Shown: piece after piece, positions 41,755 through 48,364 of the stretch
How the letters are laid out: the number at the start of each line of letters is the position of its first letter
Position numbering within the stretch: the first letter of the stretch is position 1
IMG/VR virus record: IMGVR_UViG_3300006736_000009
Coordinates: 1 to 48,493 of that record
Length of the DNA: 48,493 bases
Strand: one strand, 5' to 3'
DNA from: a virus
The notes under the pieces: generated by a model
Databases searched by the model: none
What the model was told of the DNA's origin: nothing
What the model saw: only the letters and a program-made list of their open reading frames with translations
Position numbers and translations under genes: made by a program

Positions 41755-43305
41755 CTACTGACTTTGCTCAACAAATGGGTGAATTGCATTTCCAGCAAGA
41801 TATTTTTCAGCGCTTTCGTGAGTAATATATTGCGGTACGAAATCTAATTCTGGCTCATAAAATATATCAAAATCTGGAACTTCATCAGTGCTTAAAAAGG
41901 CATCTAAAGTTGATATATTTTTTCTACTAACTTCTTCATTCCTTAAAGATAAAACAATGTTAGCGACTCTATCACCTGTAGGCAATACTTTTCCTTCTAT
42001 TTGAAAGCACATTTTTATATCAACCTTATCCTTATTTAAATCTTCAAATGTTTTACCATCTCTCATTTCTGATTTAGATCTTTTATAAATTTCTAATTTA
42101 GAGAATACCCAGCAATGTGCGAGGTCATCATCATCCCATTGTAGAGGAACCCAATATGTTCTATTACTTATATTCCCTATCACTTTAACTGACGACACAC
42201 CATAAGCATTATGATCTATAGTGGCTTCTGGGATTTCTTCTATTATACTATCCATAAAACCATGCGCTCTTCTTTCTGGTTTTGTTTCTTCCCAATAGTC
42301 TATAATCCAATCTACTACTTCTTGAATTTCTTCATCAATTGAATAATTTAGCGAGCCCATGACGGCATCGCCTATATTAAAAACTTTTTCTTCATAACGC
42401 GCTCTAGTAGATGATGTTCTTATTGTATATTCATTAGTGCCAGATTTATTAATACTCACCCCTATTTTATTTGAAGGATCTTCTGTTGCTATTATTGGTG
42501 CCATAATAAAATCATAACTAAATATAGCATCTCTTATTTGCCTAAGAATATTACTATCTCTGTCAATGTGATTTTTCCATGCTTCTCTATCTACAGTATC
42601 TACAGTATCTGCTTTATTAATATCACTATATTTGCTAACTAAAGTATAAGTCAGGTATCTTATACCCTTTTTTCTTTTTGTATCTTTTGTTACTCTAAAA
42701 GGTATATTATTATTTACTTGTTTTACTTTTATAAATGCCACAAGAGTTCTTCCTAAAACATTAACATTTGGAGTAGAAGTATATTGTGGATAATATAAAG
42801 AGAAGTGTTCTAGTATATCAGACGAAGTGAAAGTATCTCCAATATTTAATTTTTCTAAAAAATTTATAATCATGCGCCTTGTTTTTTTACCTCTAGACGT
42901 CTCGCTTAATTCATGCCAATCGTATTGTATTTTTAATACGGGGTCTCTTCTTACTATAAATACTACTCGTTTTTGCATAGCTCTTTTATGAAGATCCTTG
43001 TGTTTAATAAAAATGTTGCGTATAGTACCAGACATATCTCTAGTCTTAATAGATCTTGCTGATGATATAGCTTGACTTTTAGTTAAACCTTCTTTCATTT
43101 TAATATTTGTTTGTTCAACTACATATTTTTCAATAACTTCTAATATTTTTGGGTCAGGTTCTATATGTTTATTATACCCTTTCTTATTTTGTATTCCAAT
43201 ACTTTCACCATGAGCCAAACTATCTACTTTTTCAAGTAGAAGTCTTTTAAATAAACTAAAATTAACGGGATTATTACCCCGCTTTTTTAAAATATTTTGC
43301 CACAT
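41755..43305 (-). CDS. Tagged winged-HTH protein (MWQNILKKR), 516 residues
   Basis: AGAGGAATAATT precedes the ATG. After the tag there is a helical part. Then a winged HTH at about 144-225 (MIINFLEKLNIGDTFTSSDI, KRKKGIRYLTYTLV) is shared in pattern with two small tagged proteins. The C-terminal half is alpha/beta, with GKVLPTGDRVANIVLSL near 438-454 matching the 548-residue neighbour. DNA binding through the wing is likely; the second half is unknown. The gene ends before the 55-base gap. Confidence 0.6.
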   Translation of the reverse strand: MWQNILKKRGNNPVNFSLFKRLLLEKVDSLAHGESIGIQNKKGYNKHIEPDPKILEVIEKYVVEQTNIKMKEGLTKSQAISSARSIKTRDMSGTIRNIFIKHKDLHKRAMQKRVVFIVRRDPVLKIQYDWHELSETSRGKKTRRMIINFLEKLNIGDTFTSSDILEHFSLYYPQYTSTPNVNVLGRTLVAFIKVKQVNNNIPFRVTKDTKRKKGIRYLTYTLVSKYSDINKADTVDTVDREAWKNHIDRDSNILRQIRDAIFSYDFIMAPIIATEDPSNKIGVSINKSGTNEYTIRTSSTRARYEEKVFNIGDAVMGSLNYSIDEEIQEVVDWIIDYWEETKPERRAHGFMDSIIEEIPEATIDHNAYGVSSVKVIGNISNRTYWVPLQWDDDDLAHCWVFSKLEIYKRSKSEMRDGKTFEDLNKDKVDIKMCFQIEGKVLPTGDRVANIVLSLRNEEVSRKNISTLDAFLSTDEVPDFDIFYEPELDFVPQYITHESAEKYLAGNAIHPFVEQSQ

Positions 43306-43307
43306 AA

Positions 43308-43874
43308 TTATTCCTCTAAAAATCTATTTATCTCGCCAGTTACCCCTTTTGATCTAAAATTTTCATTGCCTATATTACTACCACCATATATAGGGCTAAT
43401 AATATTTATTTCTCGCCCATCACTAAATCTATGAGTCATTACTTCCTTATCTTCTTCTTCTGGCATTATATCTACCTCTTCTAAATACCTTCTCATTATT
43501 TCTCTTTGTCCATCTTCACCGCCGAGTCTATCTAATAATACTTCTTGATGATTTCTATCATATCTTTCCAATTTAGAAGGAAGAAAATTCCGGCTATGTA
43601 AAGTAAAATCGTCTTGTGTTAAATATCTACCTAGATAGTGTTCAAGTAAAGGTATAGAAGGCATATTAACACCTTCACCATCAAAAGTATGTCCTTCATA
43701 ATTTTGTTTTGGTGTGTTTCTATCTATGGCTTGGTTCCAAACCCTATCTTTAATAGTATATGAATCGTATGCGCGTTGTAATGGAAAATCACGATTAATT
43801 CTTTCTAATCTTTCATGTCTTTGAAATTCCATGTAATGAAATCTACCTTGTTTAAGAATACTAAACCAACGCAT
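43308..43874 (-). CDS. Tagged protein (MRWFSILKQ), 188 residues
   Basis: GGTGAATAAA directly before ATG 43874 sets the start; a GTG nine bases upstream lies within that site. After the tag the protein is Arg/Glu/Asp-rich with many aromatic residues (RFHYMEFQRHERLERINRDF, LLEHYLGRYLTQDDF, LDRLGGEDGQREIMRRYLEE). It has no metal site or membrane segment. The function is unknown. Confidence 0.55.
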   Translation of the reverse strand: MRWFSILKQGRFHYMEFQRHERLERINRDFPLQRAYDSYTIKDRVWNQAIDRNTPKQNYEGHTFDGEGVNMPSIPLLEHYLGRYLTQDDFTLHSRNFLPSKLERYDRNHQEVLLDRLGGEDGQREIMRRYLEEVDIMPEEEDKEVMTHRFSDGREINIISPIYGGSNIGNENFRSKGVTGEINRFLEE

Positions 43875-43875
43875 T

Positions 43876-44049
43876 TTATTCACCTAATTCTTTAAGTTGT
43901 TTTTCTTTATCCTTTAGTTCTGATTCTAAATCTTTAATAGTAGATTTATCAACATCAGCCTTTTTAGCATTTTTAATACTTTCTTTAAGATTGAAGATTT
44001 TTTCTTCTAACCATTGTGAAGGGTCTTTAATTATTTTAAACCAACTAAT
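43876..44049 (-). CDS. Tagged 57-residue coiled coil with ATT start (ISWFKIIKD)
   Basis: GAGGTGATTAT lies directly before ATT 44049, which opens a frame reading (M/I)SWFKIIKDPSQWLEEK and ending in TAA 43878-43876. No ATG, GTG or TTG occurs in frame before the tag. The tag at the exact expected distance from the ribosome site argues for a real gene with the rare ATT start. The rest is one charged helix (IKDLESELKDKEKQLKELGE). A single-base change from ATG is the simplest origin. Confidence 0.6.
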   Translation of the reverse strand: MSWFKIIKDPSQWLEEKIFNLKESIKNAKKADVDKSTIKDLESELKDKEKQLKELGE

Positions 44050-44058
44050 ATAATCACC

Positions 44059-44310
44059 TCATGGCCCCTCTTCTTCATCCCATGAAGAGTCACTACTTGT
44101 TTTCTTATAACGGGGTTTTCTCACTTTAGCCTCCCAAGATGCAGGACAATCATTGTTCTTACATTTTTGATATTGGTTTGGATTACTTGGAACAAACATA
44201 TCTCTACCACATTGTTTGCATTTAGCCGGCACTTTCATATCTTCTGAAGCAAACTCTCTTGCAACAGCCCTTTCATACGGACTAACTTTTAATATATTAT
44301 ACCAATTCAT
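44059..44310 (-). CDS. Tagged zinc ribbon protein (MNWYNILKV)
   Basis: An 83-residue protein whose start overlaps the previous stop by four bases. The tag is followed by a short helix (YERAVAREFASEDM), then Cys31-x2-Cys34 and Cys50-x4-Cys55 around QCGRDMFVPSNPNQYQKC, a zinc-ribbon pattern. The C-terminus has basic (VRKPRYKKTSSD) and acidic (DEEEGP) blocks. It would bind zinc and possibly nucleic acid. Confidence 0.65.
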   Translation of the reverse strand: MNWYNILKVSPYERAVAREFASEDMKVPAKCKQCGRDMFVPSNPNQYQKCKNNDCPASWEAKVRKPRYKKTSSDSSWDEEEGP

Positions 44311-44564
44311 ACATTATCACCAAATATCTGATATTGGAGCAATTCTAAATTAGATACAAACGCACCATGAGCATTAATATATCTTGATAAGTATGGCACC
44401 ATATTTGCAAATACTTCTTTAGATAATTGAATATCATCTGTGTCCATAGCTTCATATAATGGATCAGTTAATTTTTGTAAAGTAGTAACTGCATCTATTA
44501 TTTCTTTAAATACTTCTTCAAGTTCTTCTTTACCAGCTTCTTTTAATATTTCTTTCCATTTCAT
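44307..44564 (-). CDS. Tagged small helical protein (MKWKEILKE)
   Basis: An 85-residue, all-helical protein: the tag, then EAGKEELEEVFKEIIDAVTT, LQKLTDPLYEAMDTDD and VPYLSRYINAHGAFVSNLEL. GAGGCAATTAC lies before the ATG. It may form a helical bundle and is acidic in the first half. A nine-codon frame (MTDIKEAIT) lies in the 27 bases before it and ends at this start. No family is recognised. Confidence 0.55.
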   Translation of the reverse strand: MKWKEILKEAGKEELEEVFKEIIDAVTTLQKLTDPLYEAMDTDDIQLSKEVFANMVPYLSRYINAHGAFVSNLELLQYQIFGDNV

Positions 44565-44591
44565 GTAATTGCCTCTTTAATATCAGTCATT

Positions 44592-44957
44592 TTATTCATC
44601 TCCAAAAGTAGTTTCTTTTCTATGTTTATCTTTTTCTTCTTTGTGTATAGCTTGATTAATTAATTTTACTATATGTTCTTTAGCTTTTTCACTAGTAGAA
44701 ATGCCGATTTCATGTCGCCTACTCCATGCTAGTTGTTTTTTATCATACATATTGTCATTATCTACCCACTCATTAAAATCATTAGCAGCTTCTATTAAAT
44801 AAGTAGGATTAATTTGAAATATTTTACTGGATCCTCCTGGGCCCCATTGATGTAGATTTAAACCTCGTAAATATCTAAGAGGAAAACCAGCTTCTAGTAA
44901 TACCATTTTAACACTTCTAGCGTATGCCCTACCTTTAATAATATTAAACCAATTCAT
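44592..44957 (-). CDS. Tagged protein (MNWFNIIKG), 121 residues
   Basis: The start overlaps the previous stop by four bases. The tag is followed by a compact mixed region (RSVKMVLLEAGFPLRYLRG, GPGGSSKIFQINPTYLIEAA) and a helical end (EKAKEHIVKLINQAIHKEEK). The Leu-rich first helix with Gly-Pro-Gly-Gly turns looks folded rather than disordered. The function is unknown. Confidence 0.55.
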   Translation of the reverse strand: MNWFNIIKGRAYARSVKMVLLEAGFPLRYLRGLNLHQWGPGGSSKIFQINPTYLIEAANDFNEWVDNDNMYDKKQLAWSRRHEIGISTSEKAKEHIVKLINQAIHKEEKDKHRKETTFGDE

Positions 44958-45160
44958 TCCTCTTCCTCCTCTATCTCTTTTATCTGACTCTCAAATTTTT
45001 CACGAGTTATATTACCTCGCTTAAGAGCTCCCCATAATCCTTTAAGTTTTTTATCCTTTATTTGATCTTTATTAAGATAAGGTTTTCTTCTTTGACGCCT
45101 ATTCTTTTTACGTGGTTTTCTTCTTTTACCGTATTTGCGCTTAAGTATATTTTGCCACAT
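44954..45160 (-). CDS. Tagged SHOCT-like protein (MWQNILKRK)
   Basis: A 68-residue protein with GGAGAATTAGATAAT before the ATG. The tag is followed by a very basic block (KYGKRRKPRKKNRRQRRKPY) and then KLKGLWGALKRGNITREKFE, which resembles the SHOCT C-terminal helical hairpin (short oligomerisation or anchoring domain). It ends acidic (KEIEEEEE). The basic block suggests nucleic-acid contact. The role is inferred. Confidence 0.55.
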   Translation of the reverse strand: MWQNILKRKYGKRRKPRKKNRRQRRKPYLNKDQIKDKKLKGLWGALKRGNITREKFESQIKEIEEEEE

Positions 45161-45161
45161 A

Positions 45162-45521
45162 TTATCTAATTCTCCTATATACTCTTCTTAACCTTCCTGA
45201 AGGTTTAGGTTTCTCCATTCTATCCACCTTTATCTGATTAAAGCTACCAATCATTGTATTTATTTGTATAGTTGTAGGAGAGGGGGCTTCTATAAATTCA
45301 GGTTCAGTACCACTTCTTGATATAACTTTCATATTATAATCTGTACCTTCTGTACCTTCACTACTTTCATATAACTCTGTTTCTTTTCTTCCCCATTTAA
45401 ATATATCACTGACTGCAAATTCATCTCCGATATTTAAACCATTAATATAATCTTCAATAAGCTTTTTTACAACCTTTTTATATTGAAAAGGCATTTTCTT
45501 TGTAATTATATTAAACCACAT
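45162..45521 (-). CDS. Tagged winged-HTH protein (MWFNIITKK)
   Basis: A 119-residue protein. Helix 1 and the turn YINGLNIGDEFAVSDIF (25-41) match the winged HTH of the 95- and 516-residue tagged proteins. The wing end KPKPSGRLRRVYRRI matches KKPSGRARIYV in the 95-residue one. The start overlaps the upstream stop (TAATG). It probably binds DNA. It carries an 18-base start identical to two neighbouring genes. Confidence 0.6.
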   Translation of the reverse strand: MWFNIITKKMPFQYKKVVKKLIEDYINGLNIGDEFAVSDIFKWGRKETELYESSEGTEGTDYNMKVISRSGTEPEFIEAPSPTTIQINTMIGSFNQIKVDRMEKPKPSGRLRRVYRRIR

Positions 45522-45760
45522 TATTCTTCCTCACATGTATTACATAATTTCGTTTGACCTTTTGGTGGATTTTTTGGGAAAAGTTTATCCATCTTTTTTT
45601 GATGTAATTTTTTATTTTTCTTTCTTTGTGTAATTTCTTTAGATTGTTGTGCAAATTTAGGATTTAATTCTTTTCCTTCCTCTACATTACCTTCTAAATC
45701 TTCTTGGACATTATCCGTAAATAACTTTTTCTGATCTTTTTTAATTATATTAAACCACAT
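45521..45760 (-). CDS. Tagged small basic protein with Cys pair (MWFNIIKKD)
   Basis: A 79-residue protein whose start overlaps the previous stop (TAATG). The tag is followed by Lys/Glu-rich, probably disordered or helical sequence (LEGNVEEGKELNPKFAQQSK, TQRKKNKKLHQKKMDKLFPK), and it ends in TKLCNTCEEE with one Cys-x2-Cys pair. A single pair could bind metal only with a partner. The function is unknown. Confidence 0.55.
   Translation of the reverse strand: MWFNIIKKDQKKLFTDNVQEDLEGNVEEGKELNPKFAQQSKEITQRKKNKKLHQKKMDKLFPKNPPKGQTKLCNTCEEE
45743..45760 (-). repeat. 18-base identical gene start, three copies
   Basis: The minus-strand sequence ATGTGGTTTAATATAATT is identical at the starts of three consecutive genes: 45743-45760, 45504-45521 and 46510-46527. 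Other tagged starts differ mainly at synonymous positions or by one or two residues. The identity suggests recent copying of gene starts, or selection at RNA or DNA level as well as on the peptide. Confidence 0.75.
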
Positions 45761-46527
45761 TAAGCATTCCTCTCTTCTTCTATTGAATAGTATGTTGGTA
45801 ATACTGAGTTCTTACGTTTTCTACTAGCCATTCGTGAATGAAATTTCACCAAATCTTTTTCACCACTTCTTTTATGCCTCTGCAGCATCATTTGATGAAA
45901 TCTTCCTTTATCATCATTAGACATATTTTCATATTCTTCTTTACTTGGCGTTGGTGTTCGCAAAGCATGTCGCCACTCTTCTTTTGATTTAGCATCTTCG
46001 GGGTTATATGGTGATGTATAATTAGGATTATTTCTCATTCTTCCGCGCTCGATCATGTATCTTTTATCTCTTAGGTTCTGAGCCATCCTATGATGATACT
46101 GACTTTTTTCTTCTCTACTAGCGGCATTATATTCTTCTTCTGTCATATCCCATTCTCCATATTGAATATTTCCCATAGGTGTAGTTTGTAATCTTTTTGT
46201 TGGTGGGTTTTTATCTTCTTCTATACTAAAAACCGATTCCATAACATTGTTAACAATCCGTTTCCTTTGAGTTTCATGAAAATTTCTTAACTTTTGTAAA
46301 TCAATTAATTCATTTTGTAAAGTTTCTGGTGCGGCTGCTAAAGGTTGGTGTCTTGCTCTTAATGACTGAAGTTGCCTTTGTAAAGCCGATTTCATTGATA
46401 GATGATAATCATGCTTATCCTTATTATCCATTTCATAATACTGTTCTCTTGTTAAAAACTTCCATTGTTGTTTCTTACCCGATTCTGAAAGGTAGGGGTT
46501 AGGCATTTTAATTATATTAAACCACAT
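45760..46527 (-). CDS. Tagged protein with three internal repeats (MWFNIIKMP)
   Basis: The 255-residue protein has GTGATATT before the ATG. After the tag there are three copies of a roughly 30-residue helical unit, at 22-52, 125-154 and 192-219. Each is of the form T-x-x-E/Q-Y-x-x-x-x-x-x-x-K-x-x-Y/F-H-x-x-M (for example EEYENMSNDDKGRFHQMM). Between them are basic linkers. The gene probably grew by internal duplication. Repeats of this type may bind protein or nucleic acid; no function is known to me. Confidence 0.6.
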   Translation of the reverse strand: MWFNIIKMPNPYLSESGKKQQWKFLTREQYYEMDNKDKHDYHLSMKSALQRQLQSLRARHQPLAAAPETLQNELIDLQKLRNFHETQRKRIVNNVMESVFSIEEDKNPPTKRLQTTPMGNIQYGEWDMTEEEYNAASREEKSQYHHRMAQNLRDKRYMIERGRMRNNPNYTSPYNPEDAKSKEEWRHALRTPTPSKEEYENMSNDDKGRFHQMMLQRHKRSGEKDLVKFHSRMASRKRKNSVLPTYYSIEEERNA

Positions 46528-46531
46528 AATA

Positions 46532-46906
46532 TCACATATTTTCCTTTTGCCAATTAGGACGCCTTAGATATTCCCTATAATTAGTTCCTTGTTCTTCATC
46601 ATCTATTTCTACACTAGGAGTTTCTCGATCAGGCGGCTGCAGACGAGAAGAACTATCTGTCATTTCTCTTTCAATAAAAGCCCAATATCTAGGTTCATTA
46701 GTAGCTGGGTCTATTTCTTGTCTAAATTTAATTGGTATTTGAAAAACAAAATCTGCTGACCAAGAATCTCTATCCTGTTTATTAATAAAAACTATATCAA
46801 GACCTTCATTACGCCAAAATATTTCTCCACCGAAAGCTTCTGCTGCAGTTGCCATCATTTGTAGCTTATTTACTTTTTTCTTTTTAATATTATCAAACCA
46901 CATCAT
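46532..46906 (-). CDS. Tagged protein (M-MWFDNIKKK)
   Basis: AAGGAGTGGTT lies before two adjacent ATG codons (46906 and 46903); the second gives MWFDNIKKKK, the tag with an Asn inserted before Ile. About 124 residues. The body has a short helix (QMMATAAEAFGGEIFWRNEG) and strands (DIVFINKQDRDSWSADFVFQ, RYWAFIEREM), then a polar C-terminal end. The region 15-85 may be a small alpha/beta fold. No family is recognised. Confidence 0.55.
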   Translation of the reverse strand: MMWFDNIKKKKVNKLQMMATAAEAFGGEIFWRNEGLDIVFINKQDRDSWSADFVFQIPIKFRQEIDPATNEPRYWAFIEREMTDSSSRLQPPDRETPSVEIDDEEQGTNYREYLRRPNWQKENM

Positions 46907-46930
46907 AACCACTCCTTAATTTTCTTTAAA

Positions 46931-47218
46931 TCATATACTCTCTTTACCTTTAACATAAATTCTTGCCCTACCACTCGGTTTTTTTACTACCGTAATCCCA
47001 AGCCTGTTTAATAAATGACCTAAAGATTTACCGTCTGGACTATATTCTGTAGAATATTCTTGTTGTTCTGGTTTTTCCCAAAACTGTATTATATCTTTCA
47101 CAGTAAATTCCTCACCGTTAGGTATTTGTTCTAAAAATCTTCTTATTATCTTCTTATTATACCGATATTTTTGTTTTCTAGATATTGGCACACCAATTTT
47201 TATTATATCAAACCACAT
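46931..47218 (-). CDS. Tagged winged-HTH protein (MWFDIIKIG)
   Basis: A 95-residue protein with GGTGAATAATT before the ATG. The tag is followed by a basic stretch and a winged HTH: IIRRFLEQIPNGEEFTVKDI, LGHLLNRLGITVVKKPSGRA and IYVKG. The spacing FLEQ, GEEFT, KDI and the wing K-P-S-G-R match two other tagged proteins (119 and 516 residues). It probably binds DNA and is nearly a minimal tag plus wing-HTH protein. Confidence 0.65.
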   Translation of the reverse strand: MWFDIIKIGVPISRKQKYRYNKKIIRRFLEQIPNGEEFTVKDIIQFWEKPEQQEYSTEYSPDGKSLGHLLNRLGITVVKKPSGRARIYVKGKESI

Positions 47219-47234
47219 AATTATTCACCTAATT

Positions 47235-47813
47235 TTATTCTATTACTACATTCTTAAGTTTCATCGCTGCTTGAATAAATGCTTCAATCTTTTGAGAGTG
47301 TTGTTCTAAATTTACATTATTAACGTCTTGTTCATGAATTTCATTACTATTTTGTTTTTCTGTAAGATGTGTGTTATAAATTTTAACCGCTTCTCTAAGT
47401 TCATTAATCGCATTATCAAAATTTGTATATTTTGTTTCAGACACAATCGTAAATTCCTCCCCATCATAGTCAGTAGTAATATCATCATTAGTTTGAGAAA
47501 GAAAGCTATTCCAATCATTATTATTTCCCTCATCCCTAGAAGTTATTGAGTATAATATTGCTCTTTTTATATTGTTAATTCTACTTAGAACATTACCATA
47601 AAGTTTGCTTATTTCTCGCCAAATCCAATATTGTGCTTCTGAATCTCTTTTACCTTTACCTCGCCACCTTCTTTTATTAGTCTGATGAAAGCGTATAATA
47701 TCAGAAATTTCTTTCTTAACCATCGGATTTAACCATTTCATTAAATCTTCATATGCTTTACCCATTGCGTCATAATCAACATTTTCTTCGTTTTTTAATA
47801 TATCAAACCACAT
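47235..47813 (-). CDS. Tagged helical protein (MWFDILKNE), 192 residues
   Basis: TAGGAGGAAATGAT before the ATG is a strong ribosome site. After the tag the protein is helical (YDAMGKAYEDLMKWLNPMVK, YWIWREISKLYGNVLSRIN), with a short acidic/strand insert (DITTDYDGEEFTIVSE) and a C-terminal helical pair. It may be an all-helical bundle. No motif of known function is seen. Confidence 0.55.
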   Translation of the reverse strand: MWFDILKNEENVDYDAMGKAYEDLMKWLNPMVKKEISDIIRFHQTNKRRWRGKGKRDSEAQYWIWREISKLYGNVLSRINNIKRAILYSITSRDEGNNNDWNSFLSQTNDDITTDYDGEEFTIVSETKYTNFDNAINELREAVKIYNTHLTEKQNSNEIHEQDVNNVNLEQHSQKIEAFIQAAMKLKNVVIE

Positions 47814-47814
47814 A

Positions 47815-47952
47815 TCATTTCCTCCTAGTATTCAACTCATCCATTATTTCATCAATATTTAATTCAAATGCTTCAGCACTATACATGGTTATTTCATATA
47901 TACAATAACAAAGGATTGCTGTTAAACCTAAAAAAGATAACATGATAATCAT
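47815..47952 (-). CDS. 45-residue membrane peptide
   Basis: ATG 47952 overlaps the upstream stop (TAATG) after GGTGGTAA, and 45 codons end in TGA just before the next start. The first 20 residues (MIIMLSFLGLTAILCYCIYE) form one hydrophobic helix; the rest is acidic (FELNIDEIMDELNTRRK). Two Cys in the helix could suggest lipidation or disulfides. It may act on the membrane in lysis, entry or signalling; I cannot say which. Confidence 0.5.
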   Translation of the reverse strand: MIIMLSFLGLTAILCYCIYEITMYSAEAFELNIDEIMDELNTRRK

Positions 47953-48362
47953 TATTTACCACCACTTTGATTTAATCGCCTTTCCCAGTCCTGTGTTAAA
48001 TTAAATAAAGCCGTTAATATATTTAATTCTACATCATGTTCTTCACTAAATTCAGTTCGACCTTTTGTAGAATTTATATTTACATTAGTATCATTACCTC
48101 TTAAGGTATTCATTCTATTTTCATGAATTCGTACTAATTCCATTGTTATATCCCATATCTCTTGTGTTGATTTTTGATCTATCCTTAAATTTAAACTTCT
48201 TTGTTCATGTTCTGTAGCTACCGGATCTTCTGTAATTGCACCTAACTTAGTATAATATTGATCCATTATTTCCATTAGTTCAGTTTCCATTTTATCTCTC
48301 AATGGTTCTTCAAAATCAATAGGATCTGGCACATCTTTCTTTATAACTTTAAACCAGCCCAT
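47952..48362 (-). CDS. Tagged helical protein (MGWFKVIKK), 136 residues
   Basis: ATG 48362 places the tag at the N-terminus; an ATG two codons upstream (MK-MGWFK) overlaps the previous stop and is also possible. The rest is acidic helices (LRDKMETELMEIMDQYYTKL, EIWDITMELVRIHENRMNTL, LNILTALFNLTQDWERRL) with a polar linker. It is the first tagged gene of the right cluster seen in the window. The function is unknown. Confidence 0.5.
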   Translation of the reverse strand: MGWFKVIKKDVPDPIDFEEPLRDKMETELMEIMDQYYTKLGAITEDPVATEHEQRSLNLRIDQKSTQEIWDITMELVRIHENRMNTLRGNDTNVNINSTKGRTEFSEEHDVELNILTALFNLTQDWERRLNQSGGK

Positions 48363-48364
48363 TT

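Noticed and set aside
44565-44594. Nine-codon frame MTDIKEAIT before the tagged gene at 44307-44564
   Set aside because: It has a fair ribosome site but no tag and no other support; it may be a chance frame and is only mentioned with the neighbouring gene.
47312-47533. A 73-codon minus-strand frame inside the 192-residue tagged gene
   Set aside because: It is an out-of-frame shadow with no ribosome site and a Met/Ile/Leu-biased product.
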